Part shown: one piece after another, positions 41,886-52,555 of the stretch
Numbering within the stretch: position 1 is the stretch's first letter
How the letters are laid out: each line of letters opens with the position of its first letter
Assembly (NCBI RefSeq): GCF_028640845.1
Contig: NC_080542.1
Location: 64,307,064-64,371,063, forward strand
Source of the DNA: Ahaetulla prasina
Taxonomy: Eukaryota > Chordata > Lepidosauria > Squamata > Colubridae
Reading direction: 5' to 3'
DNA length: 64,000 bases
Position numbers and translations under genes: made by a program
Notes under the pieces: model-generated
What the model was told of the DNA's origin: nothing
Database searches by the model: none
The model's input: the letters and a program-made list of their open reading frames with translations, nothing else

Positions 41886-42905
41886 TTTTATTTTATTTTA
41901 TTTATTTATTTATTTAATCAAATTTTTATACCGCCCTTCTCCGAAGGACTCAGGGCGGTTTACAGCCAGATAAAAAGACAACAATATAAATACAGAATAA
42001 AATAATATTTTAAAAACTTATTCAATTTGGCCCGAATTAAAATATCTTTAAAACGATAAAACCCGCTAAAATTAAAACCAAATAAAATCTAAAACCCTAT
42101 GCCAGTCCTGCGCGGATGAATAAATACGTCTTCAGCTCGTGGCGGAAGGTTTGAAGGTCAGGAAGTTGGCGAAGTTCTGGGGGAAGTTCATTCCAAAGGG
42201 TGGGAGCCCCCACAGAGAAGGCCCTTCCTCTGGGGGCCACCAACCGACATTGTTTTGGCGGATGGCACCCTAAGGAGTCCCTTTCTGTGAGAGCGCACGG
42301 GTCGGTGAGAGGTAGTCGATGGCAGTAGGCGGTCCCGTAAGTAACCTGGTCCTAAGCCATGGAGCACTTTAAAGGTAGTAACCAGCACCTTGAAGTGCAC
42401 CCGGAAGACCACAGGTAGCCAGTGCAGCCTGCGCAGGAGTGGTGTCACGTGGGAGCCACGAGTGGCTCCCTCTATCACCCGCGCAGCTGCATTCTGAACC
42501 AACTGGAGCCTCTGGATGCTCTTCAAGGGAAGCCCCATGTAGAGAGCATTGCAGTAATCCAAGCGAGAGGTAACAAGAGCATGAGTGACCGTGCATAGGG
42601 CATCCCGGTCAAGGAAGGCGAATCAGACGAACCTGATAAAAAGCTCTCCTGGAGACAGCTGTCAGGTGATCTTCAAAGGACAGCCGCCCATCCAGGAGAA
42701 TACCCAAGTTGCGCACCCTTTCCATTGGGGCCAATGACTCAACCCCAACAGTCAGCTGCGGCTGCAGCTGACTGTACCGGGGTGCCGGCATCCACAGCCA
42801 CTCCGTCTTGGAGGGATTGAGCTTGAGCCTGTTTCTCCCCATCCAGACCCCTACGATTTTTTTCCTCTGGCGATCCCAGCTGTTGCTGAGTTGCCTGATC
42901 ATCAC
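41886..42905 (-). pseudogene. L2-type LINE, reverse transcriptase C-terminus to tail
   Basis: The longest L2 copy here. On the minus strand, 42609-42905 encodes RLKLNPSKTEWLW and VRNLGILLDGRLSFEDHL. A continuing frame, 42188-42562, encodes [47 protein letters not shown] and [12 protein letters not shown], the hallmark block of L2 reverse transcriptase C-termini. A frameshift near 42600 separates the two and another ends the product near 42240. The tail (41926-41965) forms the CCGCCCT...AGGGCGG stem-loop and ends in (ATTT)n. It would have served as RNA template and enzyme source for itself, and perhaps for the SINE that shares its tail. Confidence 0.85.
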
Positions 42906-43370
42906 AGGCTTTTAAAATCATTTTTTTACAACCTCTTACAACAGCTCCCACCCATGCTGTCGCTTGGTCCCCACTTGCCTAATTGCTCTTCTTTTGGGCT
43001 CGCTAAGCCTTGCTTCAGCTGCTGAAATCAATTGCATCAGCTAGCAACTCAATCTGCCTGCCTGCCTTCAATCCATCTCATCGGTGAGCAACTCAATCTG
43101 CCTGCCTCCAATTGGGTAAGTAACTGGGGGCGGGAGCTTTAAAAAAATAGTTAATTTGTTTTTTTAAGGAGTTTTTTTTAGACAGCAATTTAAAGTTAAG
43201 GAAGTTTTAAATTTACCTGCTTTTATCAAAAAATATAAATAAAATAAAATAAAATATTTGTGCAGCTTTCCGAGATTTGGCGTGTTTCTGTAGTGTTTCA
43301 CTCTAACTACACAAACACACAAAATCTCACAAAACTGTATGTGTCATTTTGTGATTGTGTGTGTGTGTGT
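42906..43370. other. no gene recognised
   Basis: Continuation of the repeat into which the L2 inserted; repeated AGCAACTCAATCTGCCTGCC at about 43042 and 43086. No coding region. Confidence 0.5.
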
Positions 43371-43700
43371 GAATCAGTTGTGTTGTGTTGTGTTGTGTGT
43401 GTGTGTAAAGTGTAAAAGTTGGTTTTGAGTTTTTTGTGGCTGTGTGAGGTTCCTGCTTGTTGCAGGGGCCATTTTGGGTGAAATGCAGCTGCTTTTACAT
43501 TGTGTATGAGTCAGCTGTGTTGTGTTGTGTTGTGTTGTATGTGTGTAAAGTGTGAAAGTTGGTTTTTGAGTTTTTTGTGGCTGTTTGAGGTTCCTGCTTA
43601 TTGCAGGGGCCATTTTGGGCAAGTGAAGCTGCTTTTACATTGTATGTGAGTCATTTGTGTTGTGTTGGTTGTGTGTAAAGTGTGAAAGTTGGTTTTGGTA
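43371..43700. repeat. tandem repeat, about 137-bp period
   Basis: Two full units and one partial unit start at GAATCAGTTGTG (43371), GAGTCAGCTGTG (about 43508) and GAGTCATTTGTG (about 43647). Each has a (GTGTT)n start, AGTTGGTTTT, TTGCAGGGGCCATTTTGGG and GCAGCTGCTTTTACATTGT. Confidence 0.8.
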
Positions 43701-43741
43701 CCCCTTATTGTTTTGTGTACTTTGTTTATTATTTTTATTAT

Positions 43742-44110
43742 TTATTGTTATTGGCCACACTCACCCAGTCACCTGATCACCAAGCCACACCCACCAATTA
43801 AGCCACACCCACATACCTGGTAGGGAAAATTTTAGATTTTACCCCTGGGCAACTCTATCCTGGGCAACTCTATCCCAAAGCTGTCCTCTGTCATTTTTTA
43901 AACACCAGTGCTGATAGTACAGAAGCAAAATATAGATACTTTAAAAGAGTGGTAGGATTCAGTTTTTTTATTACCAGTTCTGTGGGCATGGTTTGGTGTG
44001 TGGTTAGGTGGTCATATGACTAGGTGGGCATGGCTATGGTCATGTGACTGGGTGGTTGTGATTGGATGGTCAAGTGGGCATGGCCAACTCAACATCACTC
44101 ACATCAAGGG
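43742..44110. mobile_element. hAT-type MITE fragments (family 1-like)
   Basis: Two partial ends. CCACACCCACC-rich sequence runs to AGATTTTACCCCTG at 43742-43847 in one orientation. AGTGGTAGGATTCAG, then ACCAGTTCTGTGGGCATGG, begins at 43951 in the other. A further ACCAGTTCTG fragment is near 44822. No matching ends or target duplications were found. Confidence 0.5.
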
Positions 44111-44289
44111 CTGCCTTGCCTGCCCCCACCCACCCACTCCTTGTCACGCCTGGCCTCAACGTATCTATAGTTCTGTAAAAATATTCAACTTTTTTTGACT
44201 TTATTATCTGCATCTATACTATAAATGTACTTTAATGGACCACTGAAAGGAGGAAATGGCTCACATGCTTTGCCCAAGTGTGTGATAGG

Positions 44290-44700
44290 CAGGTCATAAA
44301 ACAGGCTTTTGAGGGGCTGCCACAAAGAAGGGGGGGCAATATATTTTCCAAAGAAGCCGAAGGCAAAACAAGAAGCAATAGATGGAAACTGAACAAAGAG
44401 AGAAGCAACCTAAAACTAAAGAGAAACTTCCTGACAGTGTAACAATTATCCAGTGGAACTACTTGTCTCCAGATGTTCTGGGTGCTCAATCACTGGAAGG
44501 TTTTAAGAAAAGACTGGACAGCCATTTCTCTGAAATGGTATAGGGTCTCTCCAAAAGTCCCTTCCAAGTGTTATTCTGTTATTCTGACACCTCTCCCAGG
44601 CCCTCCACTCAGATTTTGGCATCCACATTTTCCTGTCTGAGCAAGAAGTTGGACTAGAAGACCTCATAAGTCCCTTTCAACTCTGTTGTTCTATTATTCC
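44290..44700 (+). mobile_element. CR1 3' ends, two fragments
   Basis: 44290-44580 matches the end of CR1 ORF2 and 3' UTR (GGGGCTGCCACAAAGAAG, GTGGAACTACTTGTCTCC, TTATTCTGTTATTCTG end). 44640-44698 is another terminus (TTGGACTAGAAGACCTCAT to TTGTTCTATTATTCC). Both end in CR1-style short repeats. Confidence 0.8.
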
Positions 44701-46484
44701 TGAAAAAACAACAACACACACACACACAATTTAACTGAATTCCCTTGTTTTGGAGACTTTGGAATCAGAAGGTATCTTGGAACAGTGGGGGGGGGGCTAT
44801 TTGGGGGGGGTATTTTTTTAACAACCAGTTCTGTTCCCTAATGACTGGCTGGGTGGGTGTGGGCAGGGGTGTATGTCAGCACTTAGCCTCCTGCAACACT
44901 TTGCCAGTCAAAACAGAGCACACGGGTTAATTACAAAATGTGGGCTTTGCTTTGTGACATCCAGACCCAGTAACCAAGGAGTGTGAACTGCACAGAAAAT
45001 ACAGTTTTGTCTGGTTATGAAGAAATATCCCCAGTCAGATGTACACTAAATGTAGACTGACTTTTAGCAACATATCTTCCTAGCAAACAGCAAATTTTGA
45101 AACTCCAGATAAAGAGGATTCATTTTAGGATGAGAAACCACAGTTTGCATGTTGGAGGTTCCTAAAGAAATGCTGGGAAACTCCATATTTTAAAGAACAT
45201 TTGAGAAAGAGGTGCAGAATAGCCCTTCTCTTCTATTGATAAACACTTTTTGGTTAGAGGGACTCAGAGCCTGCCTTATATGTGATGGCTCCCAGTGGAT
45301 TTCATTCTAAATTTTGATATGATTTCTGTAAATAAGGAATGTAGAATTATAATGGCTGAGTATTTGATCCTTCATCCATCAAAAAATTACAAAGGTAAGG
45401 GATAAACAAATAAAAAACAGATTTGAAAAAAGAAAAGGCTCAGGAAAGAAAAAGAGTGAAAATGTAAGAAAGAAAGATGAAAAGGAGAAAAAAGAATGAC
45501 TTCCAAGTGTCTTTGGTACAGATATAAGTACAAAATCTATCAAACTCTTACTCTAAAGTTAACATTTGTCTAGATTATTTCCATAATCCCATATTTAATC
45601 ATCAAAACACAGATAAACTTTTAATTTCAGTTTCTCACAAAAGGTCCAGTAATGGTTCATATCGCTTTAATTACTATTTGTTAAGGAAACCATAACTGAT
45701 ATACTTGAAGCATTGTGAAATACAATCTGATCAGAAACAAGAAATTTGACAAACCTAATGTACAATGCTTGTAGTAGCATTATAAAAAGTCTTTTCCATG
45801 AAATGTTTAAACACTCAGAATTTTTAAATCTGGCAATCTTATGTCAAAAATACCAAAAATGGCAATATTTCAAATGGCTTTGAAATATTGAATTCCATGA
45901 CATGGATTTCAAGAACTACAAGAAGACAAAACTACATTAATTGTTCAGTGAAGACTTATTCTAACATTAGCAAAAGGTTTCTCACAGACTCTCAATGTAA
46001 AAACTTGCTGGATTTGTGATTATTCCCCCCTATATTGGAAGCTGTTCTTCTGCTAATGGAAGCAACTATCTGTTAACGTAGGTACCTTCTAAAATTTTAG
46101 CAAGTACCACTATATATATTTTTGGAAACACTAGTAGCTATATTTTAAAGTCATTGTACTAACTTTTTACTGTGGTAATAAGACCATTTTAGAGACCACT
46201 GTAGGGTCGCTATATAGCTGTAGGGATTTTGCTTCCTTAGAAATTCTATTGCCTTTTTTTCTGCTTACTTTATGTTGTTCTAAATAGACAAATTATTAAG
46301 AAAAATCAGCTAAGGAGTAGAGCTTTAGAGATGATGAGAGAGGAACTACTCTGAAAAAAATAGATTGATTCTCAATGAATACTCACTTAGCTTTTATCAA
46401 AACAAAAATGCAAAAATTGCTACAAAAATCAAAGGATGGACATAAATGATTTAGTTGCAAATCAGAGACATTTTTAACATATAC
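44701..46484. other. no gene recognised
   Basis: (CA)n near 44713. No recognisable coding region; several purine-rich stretches near 45420-45500. Confidence 0.55.
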
Positions 46485-46620
46485 CGGTAGTTCTTTTAAA
46501 ATTTTAAACATAATCTTAATAGGTTACATTCATACTAACTTTATATTTACTTCCCACTGAAAATAATCGAAATGTCAATCATGCCATTTATTTTATTACT
46601 TACTTTTTGAAGATCTCTAG

Positions 46621-46992
46621 AGGTCCAGAAGAGGCTGACCCACTGGCAGAGAAGCCAAAGTGTTTTATTCAGATGATGGTGAAGCTCTAAGAATGTGAAA
46701 TCTAAGGAAAACATTTTCACCAGCTTGAGTAAAACACTTCAGCTGGCTGCTGTGCCCCAATCCCTGAAGCTGCTCATTCGAACAAGTCACTCAGTAGCAA
46801 GCAGGGGCAAACTAAGCCTTACCAGATTAGGTAAAAACCAAGCCTGCAGGCCCTCATGGCAGAGAAGCCCAAAATTTTTATTCAGATGGGGAAAGCTGTT
46901 TTCCTTACATCTCACGTTCTTACAGCTACACCAGCTTCTAAATAAAAGACTTTGGCTTCTCTGCCACGTGGCTCAGCCTCTTCTGCAGCTCT
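46621..46992. repeat. foldback repeat with about 50-bp inverted arms
   Basis: Left arm 46621-46669 (CCAGAAGAGGCTGACC, GGCAGAGAAGCCAAAG) is inverted at 46941-46992 (CTTTGGCTTCTCTGCC, CTCAGCCTCTTCTGCAG). A third, partial direct copy (TGGCAGAGAAGCCCAAAA) lies at 46858. Duplicated at 48466-48838. An AATAAA lies in the right arm. Confidence 0.75.
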
Positions 46993-47029
46993 TCAGATAG
47001 GGCCCAGGAACTCTCCATTTTTTTAAAAA

Positions 47030-47200
47030 AATTGCATTTATATCCCGCCCTTCTCCGAAGACTCAGGGCGGCTTACACTATGTTAGCAATAGTCTTCATC
47101 CTATTTGTATATTTATATACAAAGTCAACTTATTGTCCCCAACAATCTGGGTCCTCATTTTACCTACCTTATAAAGGATGGAAGGCTGAGTCAACCTCTA
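47030..47200 (-). mobile_element. tRNA SINE, head missing (unit A)
   Basis: Tail stem-loop and core of the SINE at 35921 (ATCCCGCCCTTCTCCG to GGCTGAGTCAACCTC); the box A and B part is absent. Its copy in unit B is at 48876-49046. Confidence 0.85.
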
Positions 47201-47517
47201 AGAGGCCAGGGGAGCCCTAGGAAGGCCCTATAACAGGCCATTCATGCTGACAAAGAGGCGAAGGAAGGCTCACCAAATAGACAGGTAGCTGGGCCATGTC
47301 AGAGGCAGTGGAGAATGGCGAAGGAAGGCTTGGCAGGGATCTGGGCCACATGGCAGGCCGGGGGGGAAGGCAGGCAAGCTGGCTGGCCCGCAGCAACCAT
47401 GTGGTCAAGGCAAGTGAGAGAGCCAGACAGAGAGCAGCTATGCCAGGCAAGCGGGCAAAATGAGGAGTGACTAGATGAGGGGTGGGGGCAGGGGTGGGAG
47501 ACGGGCATCCAGAATTT

Positions 47518-47640
47518 TTACTAACATAACATAACATAACATAACATAACATAACATAACATAACATAACATAACATAACATAACATAACATAACATAAC
47601 ATAACATAACATAACATAACATAACATAACATAACATAAC
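47518..47640. repeat. (ATAAC)n microsatellite (unit A)
   Basis: About 24 perfect ACATA/ATAAC pentamers directly next to the 3' end of the minus-strand CR1. The young CR1 copy at 58262 ends in only two or three GTTAT units, so this is an expanded CR1 tail. Confidence 0.95.
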
Positions 47641-48330
47641 AGAGTTGAAAGGGACCTTGGAGGCCTTCTAGTCCAACCCCCTGCCCAGGCAGGAAACCCT
47701 ACATCATCTCAGGCAGATGGTTATCCAACATTTTCTTAAAAATTTCTAGTGTTGGAGCATTCACAACTTCTGCAGGCAAGTCGTTCCACTTATTAATTGT
47801 TCTAACTGTCAGGAAATTTCTCTTTAGTTCTAAGTTGCTTCTTTCTTTGATCAGTTTCCACCCATTGCTTCTTGTTCTACCTTCAGGTGCTTTGGAGAAC
47901 AACCCGACTCCCTCTTCTTTGTGGCAACCCCTGAGATATTGGAACACAGCTATCATGTCTCCCCTAGTCCTTCTTTTTATTAAACTAGACATACCGAGTT
48001 CCTGCAACCGTTCTTCATATGTTTTAGCCTCCAGTCCCCTAATCATCTTTGTTGCTCTTCTCTGCACTCTTTCTAGAGTCTCAACACCTTTTTTACATCG
48101 TGGAGACCAAAACTGGATGCAATATTCCAAGTGTGGCCTTACCAAGGCATTATAAAGTGGTACTAACACTTCACGTGATCTTGATTCTATCCCTCTGTTT
48201 ATGCAGCCCAGAACTGTGTTGGCTTTTTTAACAGCTGCTGCACACGGCTGGCTCGTGTTTAAGCGATTCATCCACTAGGACTCCAAGATCCCTCTCACAG
48301 GTACTACTATTGAGCAAGGTACCACATATA
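47641..48330 (-). pseudogene. CR1 LINE 3' part (unit A)
   Basis: Minus-strand CR1 terminus. A 190-codon frame (47699-48271) encodes the end of ORF2 downstream of the reverse transcriptase active site: [62 protein letters not shown] and INKWNDLPAEVVNAP. It is uninterrupted here, whereas in unit B a lost C at about 49793 shifts the frame. It is cut at the duplication junction at 48330. Confidence 0.88.
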
Positions 48331-48875
48331 CGGTAGTTCTTTTAAAATTTTAAACATAATCTTAATAGGTTACATTCATACTAACTTTATATTTACTTCC
48401 CACTGAAAATAATCGAAATGTCAATCATGCCATTTATTTTATTACTTACTTTTTGAAGATCTCTAGAGGTCCAGAAGAGGCTGACCCACTGGCAGAGAAG
48501 CCAAAGTGTTTTATTCAGATGATGGTGAAGCTCTAAGAATGTGAAATCTAAGGAAAACATTTTCACCAGCTTGAGTAAAACACTTCAGCTGGCTGCTGTG
48601 CCCCAATCCCTGAAGCTGCTCATTCGAACAAGTCACTCAGTAGCAAGCAGGGGCAAACTAAGCCTTACCAGATTAGGTAAAAACCAAGCCTGCAGGCCCT
48701 CATGGCAGAGAAGCCCAAAATTTTTATTCAGATGGGGAAAGCTGTTTTCCTTACATCTCACGTTCTTACAGCTACACCAGCTTCTAAATAAAAGACTTTG
48801 GCTTCTCTGCCACGTGGCTCAGCCTCTTCTGCAGCTCTTCAGATAGGGCCCAGGAACTCTCCATTTTTTAAAAAA

Positions 48876-49046
48876 ATTTGCATTTATATCCCGCCCTTCT
48901 CCGAAGACTCAGGGCGGCTTACACTATGTTAGCAATAGTCTTCATCCTATTTGTATATTTATATACAAAGTCAACTTATTGTCCCCAACAATCTGGGTCC
49001 TCATTTTACCTACCTTATAAAGGATGGAAGGCTGAGTCAACCTCTA
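48876..49046 (-). mobile_element. tRNA SINE, head missing (unit B)
   Basis: Duplicated copy of the SINE fragment at 47030-47200. Confidence 0.85.
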
Positions 49047-49366
49047 AGAGGCCAGGGGAGCCCTAGGAAGGCCCTATAACAGGCCATTCATGCTGACAAA
49101 GAGGCGAAGGAAGGCTCACCAAATAGACAGGTAGCTGGGCCATGTCAGAGGCAGTGAAGAATAGCGAAGGAAGACTTGGCAGGGATCTGGGCCACATGGC
49201 AGGCCGGGGGGGAAGGCAGGCAAGCTGGCTGGCCCGCAGCAACCATGTGGTCAAGGCAAGTGAGAGAGCCAGACAGAGAGCAGCTATGCCAGGCAAGCGG
49301 GCAAAATGAGGAGTGACTAGATGAGGGGTGGGGGCAGGGGTGGGAGACGGGCATCCAGAATTTTTA

Positions 49367-49471
49367 CTAACATAACATAACATAACATAACATAACATAA
49401 CATAACATAACATAACATAACATAACATAACATAACATAACATAACATAACATAACATAACATAACATAAC
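49367..49471. repeat. (ATAAC)n microsatellite (unit B)
   Basis: About 20 pentamers, so the array length has changed by several units since the duplication. Confidence 0.95.
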
Positions 49472-49473
49472 AA

Positions 49474-51060
49474 CAGAGTTGAAAAGGGACCTTGGAGGCC
49501 TTCTAGTCCAACCCCCTGCCCAGGCAGGAAACCCTACATCATCTCAGTCAGATGGTTATCCAACATTTTCTTAAAAATTTCCAGTGTTGGAGCATTCACA
49601 ACTTCTGCAGGCAAGTCGTTCCACTTATTAATTGTTCTAACTGTCAGGAAATTTCTCCTTAGTTCTAAGTTGCTTCTTTCTTTGATCAGTTTCCACCCAT
49701 TGCTTCTTGTTCTACCCTCAGGTGCTTTGGAGAACAACCCGACTCCCTCTTCTTTGTGGCAACCCCTGAGATATTGGAACACAGCTATCATGTCTCCCTA
49801 GTCCTTCTTTTTATTAAACTAGACATACCCAGTTCCTGCAACCGTTCTTCATATGTTTTAGCCTCCAGTCCCCTAATCATCTTTGTTGCTCTTCTCTGCA
49901 CTCTTTCTAGAGTCTCAACATCTTTTTTACATCGTGGAGACCAAAACTGGATGCAATATTCCAAGTGTGGCCTTACCAAGGCATTATAAAGTGGTACTAA
50001 CACTTCACGTGATCTTGATTCTATCCCTCTGTTTATGCAGCCCAGAACTGTGTTGGCTTTTTTAACAGCTGCTGCACACTGCTGGCTCATATCTAAATGG
50101 TTATCCACTAGGACTCCAAGATCCCTCTCACAGGTACTACTATTGAGCAAGGTACCACATATACGGTACTGGTGCATTTTGTTTTTTGGCCTAAATGTAG
50201 AACCTTACTTTTTTCACTGTTGAATTTCATTTTGTTAGATAGCGCCAATGTTCAAGTCTGTCAAGATCTTTCTGTAACTTGAGCCTATCTTCTGGAGTGT
50301 TGGCTATTCCTGCCAGCTTGGTGTCATCTGCAAATTTGATGAGTTCCCCATCTATCCCCTCGTCCAAGTCATTGATGAAGATGTTGAAGAGTACTGGGCC
50401 TAAAACAGAGCCTTGGGGTACTCCACTGCATACTTCCCTCCATGTGGATGTAGTTCCATTGAGGACTACACGTTGAGTGCGGTTGGTCAGCCAGTTACGA
50501 ATCCATCTGGTGGTGGTGCTGTCTAACCCACATTTTTCTACTTTATCTAGTAGTAGGTTATGGTCTACTTTATCAAATGCTTTACTGAAGTCCAAGTAAA
50601 TTATATCGACAGCATTCCTCTGGTCTACTAATTTTGTCATTTTGTCAAAGAATGCGATAAGATTAGTCTGGCATGATCTGTTTTTGACAAACCCATGTTG
50701 GCTTTTGGTTATTACTTTGTTTGCTTCTAGGTGTTCGGTGATTCGTTGCTTGATTATCTTTTCCAGAATCTTCCCCGGTATTGAGGTCAGACTGATAGGT
50801 CTGTAGTTTCCTGGATCTGTTTTTTTTCCTTTTTTGAAGATGGGCACTACATCAGCTCTTTTCCAGTCCTCTGGCAGCTCCCCTGTGCTCCAGGATCTTT
50901 GAAAGATATAGTTCAGTGGTTCTGAGATCACGTCTGCCAGTTTCTTCAGAACCTTGGGGTGTAATCCATCCGGTCCTGGTGATTTGAACTCATCTAGGGT
51001 AGACAGGTGTTCACTTACCATTTTCTTCCCTATTTTAACTTGTGTTTCTAATCTGTTTTT
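49474..51060 (-). pseudogene. CR1 LINE, reverse transcriptase to 3' end (unit B and beyond)
   Basis: A 5'-truncated CR1 encoding most of a reverse transcriptase for target-primed retrotransposition. The main frame (50227-51021) contains [54 protein letters not shown] (first catalytic aspartate), [13 protein letters not shown] and the intact FADD box (about 50325-50336). A one-base shift near 50235 and another at about 49793 split the C-terminus into 49788-50177 and 49534-49791. Its 3' end (49474) adjoins the (ATAAC)n array. It ends at about 51060 beside a hAT MITE fragment (51074-51123). Confidence 0.9.
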
Positions 51061-51073
51061 TGTAGTGCTGTTT

Positions 51074-51123
51074 TTGATACCAGTTCTTCTGAACTGCCCA
51101 GAACTGGCTAAATCCCACCACTG
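51074..51123. mobile_element. hAT-type MITE end fragment
   Basis: ACCAGTTCTTCTGAACTGCC then CAGAACTGGCTAAATCCCACCACTG-like sequence is the right end of a family 1-like MITE. ATCCAGAATTTTTACTA at 49353, on the other side of the CR1, could be part of its left end, which would make the CR1 an insertion into this MITE. Confidence 0.5.
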
Positions 51124-51339
51124 CTTTAAAAGCTACATAGAATCATCTCTGGATGTGTGGATTCACAATTGCTTTTTTAAATGGCAATTCTGATGCAAGA
51201 TTTGTTTGGGATGTATATGGACAAGCAAATAACCTTGAAAAGCTTTCAAAACAGCCATGCTGAAATTTCCTGAGGTTGCAGAAATGTTTTGCACAGGTCA
51301 GGCATTTTGCATAGCAACTCTGACAATATGTATTGAATA

Positions 51340-51557
51340 TTAATAAGGGAGTGAAGCCAAGGTAAAACGGCTTCACTCAGGTCCTCCATTACAGCGGGAA
51401 AAATAGTTAAATCTCATTGGTTGATGCATCTGACAGCTCCCTATAAAAGGACAAGCTTTCAGACAGGCAAGTTGCTGGGTTGTACCAATCTACTGAATAA
51501 AGAACTATGTTTGTTGGAGAATCAGCATCCTGCCTCTTCTATCACCCTATCTAACAA
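51340..51557 (+). promoter_or_regulatory. possible solo LTR
   Basis: Shows LTR-like order: an inverted repeat GAGTGAAGCC/GGCTTCACTC (51350-51379), CTCATTGG (51413), a TATA box CTATAAAAGG (51441-51450), an AATAAAG signal (51497-51503) and a CTAACA end (51551-51556). No internal region or second copy is present and the left end is not fixed. Confidence 0.45.
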
Positions 51558-52400
51558 TATATATAGTTAGAAACCATGTATCTATCTGTTTTCAACACTT
51601 GTACTTAGCATGCTTTAAAAAACATGTGGTCTATTTATTCTTCCCATGGCATTTGATACTAATTCAGGGACTTGCTCCATCTAATTGTATACTCACCAGC
51701 AGCAACTCCCCAGGAATTCAGCCTAAAGTCCTTTTCTGGGCTACTTGCCAGAGAGAAAGATGATCTAACATTGCTCAAATCCCTTTTCCCTCTCCATTTT
51801 ACATAGTTGATTAAAAGATCTTAGCAAGATAATGGGAAATGTAGGAAAAAGATATTCTCTGAGGTATGTCTAGCAAATCCATTGTCATTAAGCAAATAAG
51901 CAAACAAGCAAATATCTATATCCTCTGTTTAGGATGAGAGAGAGAAAACCAATAGTTGAATTCATCTCCTATAATATGCCTTTTTAATTCATGTTATTTT
52001 TATTAAGCTTTTCACATAAATATAGCCTTTCTATAATATTTTCTTTTATCTTTGTGGTATTCTATGTGCTATTTTTCAGTGATGTCCAGTAACAACCAGC
52101 TAGCATATGGTTGGTACATCACTAAAGAAGACAGTTTTTATATTTCCTACATGACACCAAAAATCAATCTATATCACTTGTAATGAAATGGCATCTATCA
52201 AACCTTAAAAATCTTCCCTCATTTTAAACATTTGTTTCAATATAGATTGTGTTAAAGAATTAAAAACTGAGGCAGTACAAATATACATTATATTTCATGC
52301 CATGCAAAAAAAAAAAAAAGCTTCTGATCCTGTTAAGGGAAAACTTGGCTCACTGTGACTTTTTTGCTGCAGTTTTCCCATTGCATCACATACATACATA
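51558..52400. other. no gene recognised
   Basis: AT-rich; ends in (CATA)n at 52385-52406. Confidence 0.55.
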
Positions 52401-52401
52401 C

Positions 52402-52552
52402 ATACATGAAAGTGGTTTGCTACTGGTTCATCCCGGGTCGGGCGAACCAGTAGCATTGGCGGGAGGCTCCGCCCACCCACCCAGAAATCTCTGTACATAT
52501 GCACATGTGCACGTGAGCAAACCGGTAGCGGCCAAAATTGAAACCCACTACT
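52402..52552. mobile_element. hAT-type MITE, related family
   Basis: About 150 bp from GAAAGTGGTTTGCTACTGG to TTGAAACCCACTACTG, whose end matches the CAGTGGTGGGTTTCA-type terminus of family 1. It contains GGCTCCGCCCACC. It lies between (CATA)n tracts, so the target duplication cannot be judged. Confidence 0.6.
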
Positions 52553-52555
52553 GAT

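Larger units (their letters stand above)
46485..48330. repeat. tandem duplication unit A (1846 bp)
   Basis: Directly repeated with 48331-50163. It carries, in order, unique sequence, a foldback repeat, a SINE fragment, a CG-rich stretch, (ATAAC)n and the 3' part of a minus-strand CR1. Breakpoints share CGGTA preceded by ACATATAC-like sequence. Confidence 0.92.
48331..50163. repeat. tandem duplication unit B (1833 bp)
   Basis: Second copy, nearly identical. The CR1 in this copy continues beyond the breakpoint to about 51060, so this is the unit whose right flank is original, and the duplication broke inside the CR1. Confidence 0.92.

Noticed and set aside
47217..49473. Two 136-codon minus-strand frames with a repeated LCYVM motif
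   Set aside because: The repeat is translation of (ATAAC)n, a pentanucleotide whose 15-bp frame period gives a five-residue repeat; the rest is non-coding flank duplicated with it.
48049..50223. Plus-strand open frames over the CR1 copies
   Set aside because: Antisense to a recognisable CR1 reverse transcriptase; the same antisense frames recur on the minus strand over the plus-strand CR1 at 58.3-59.3 kb.
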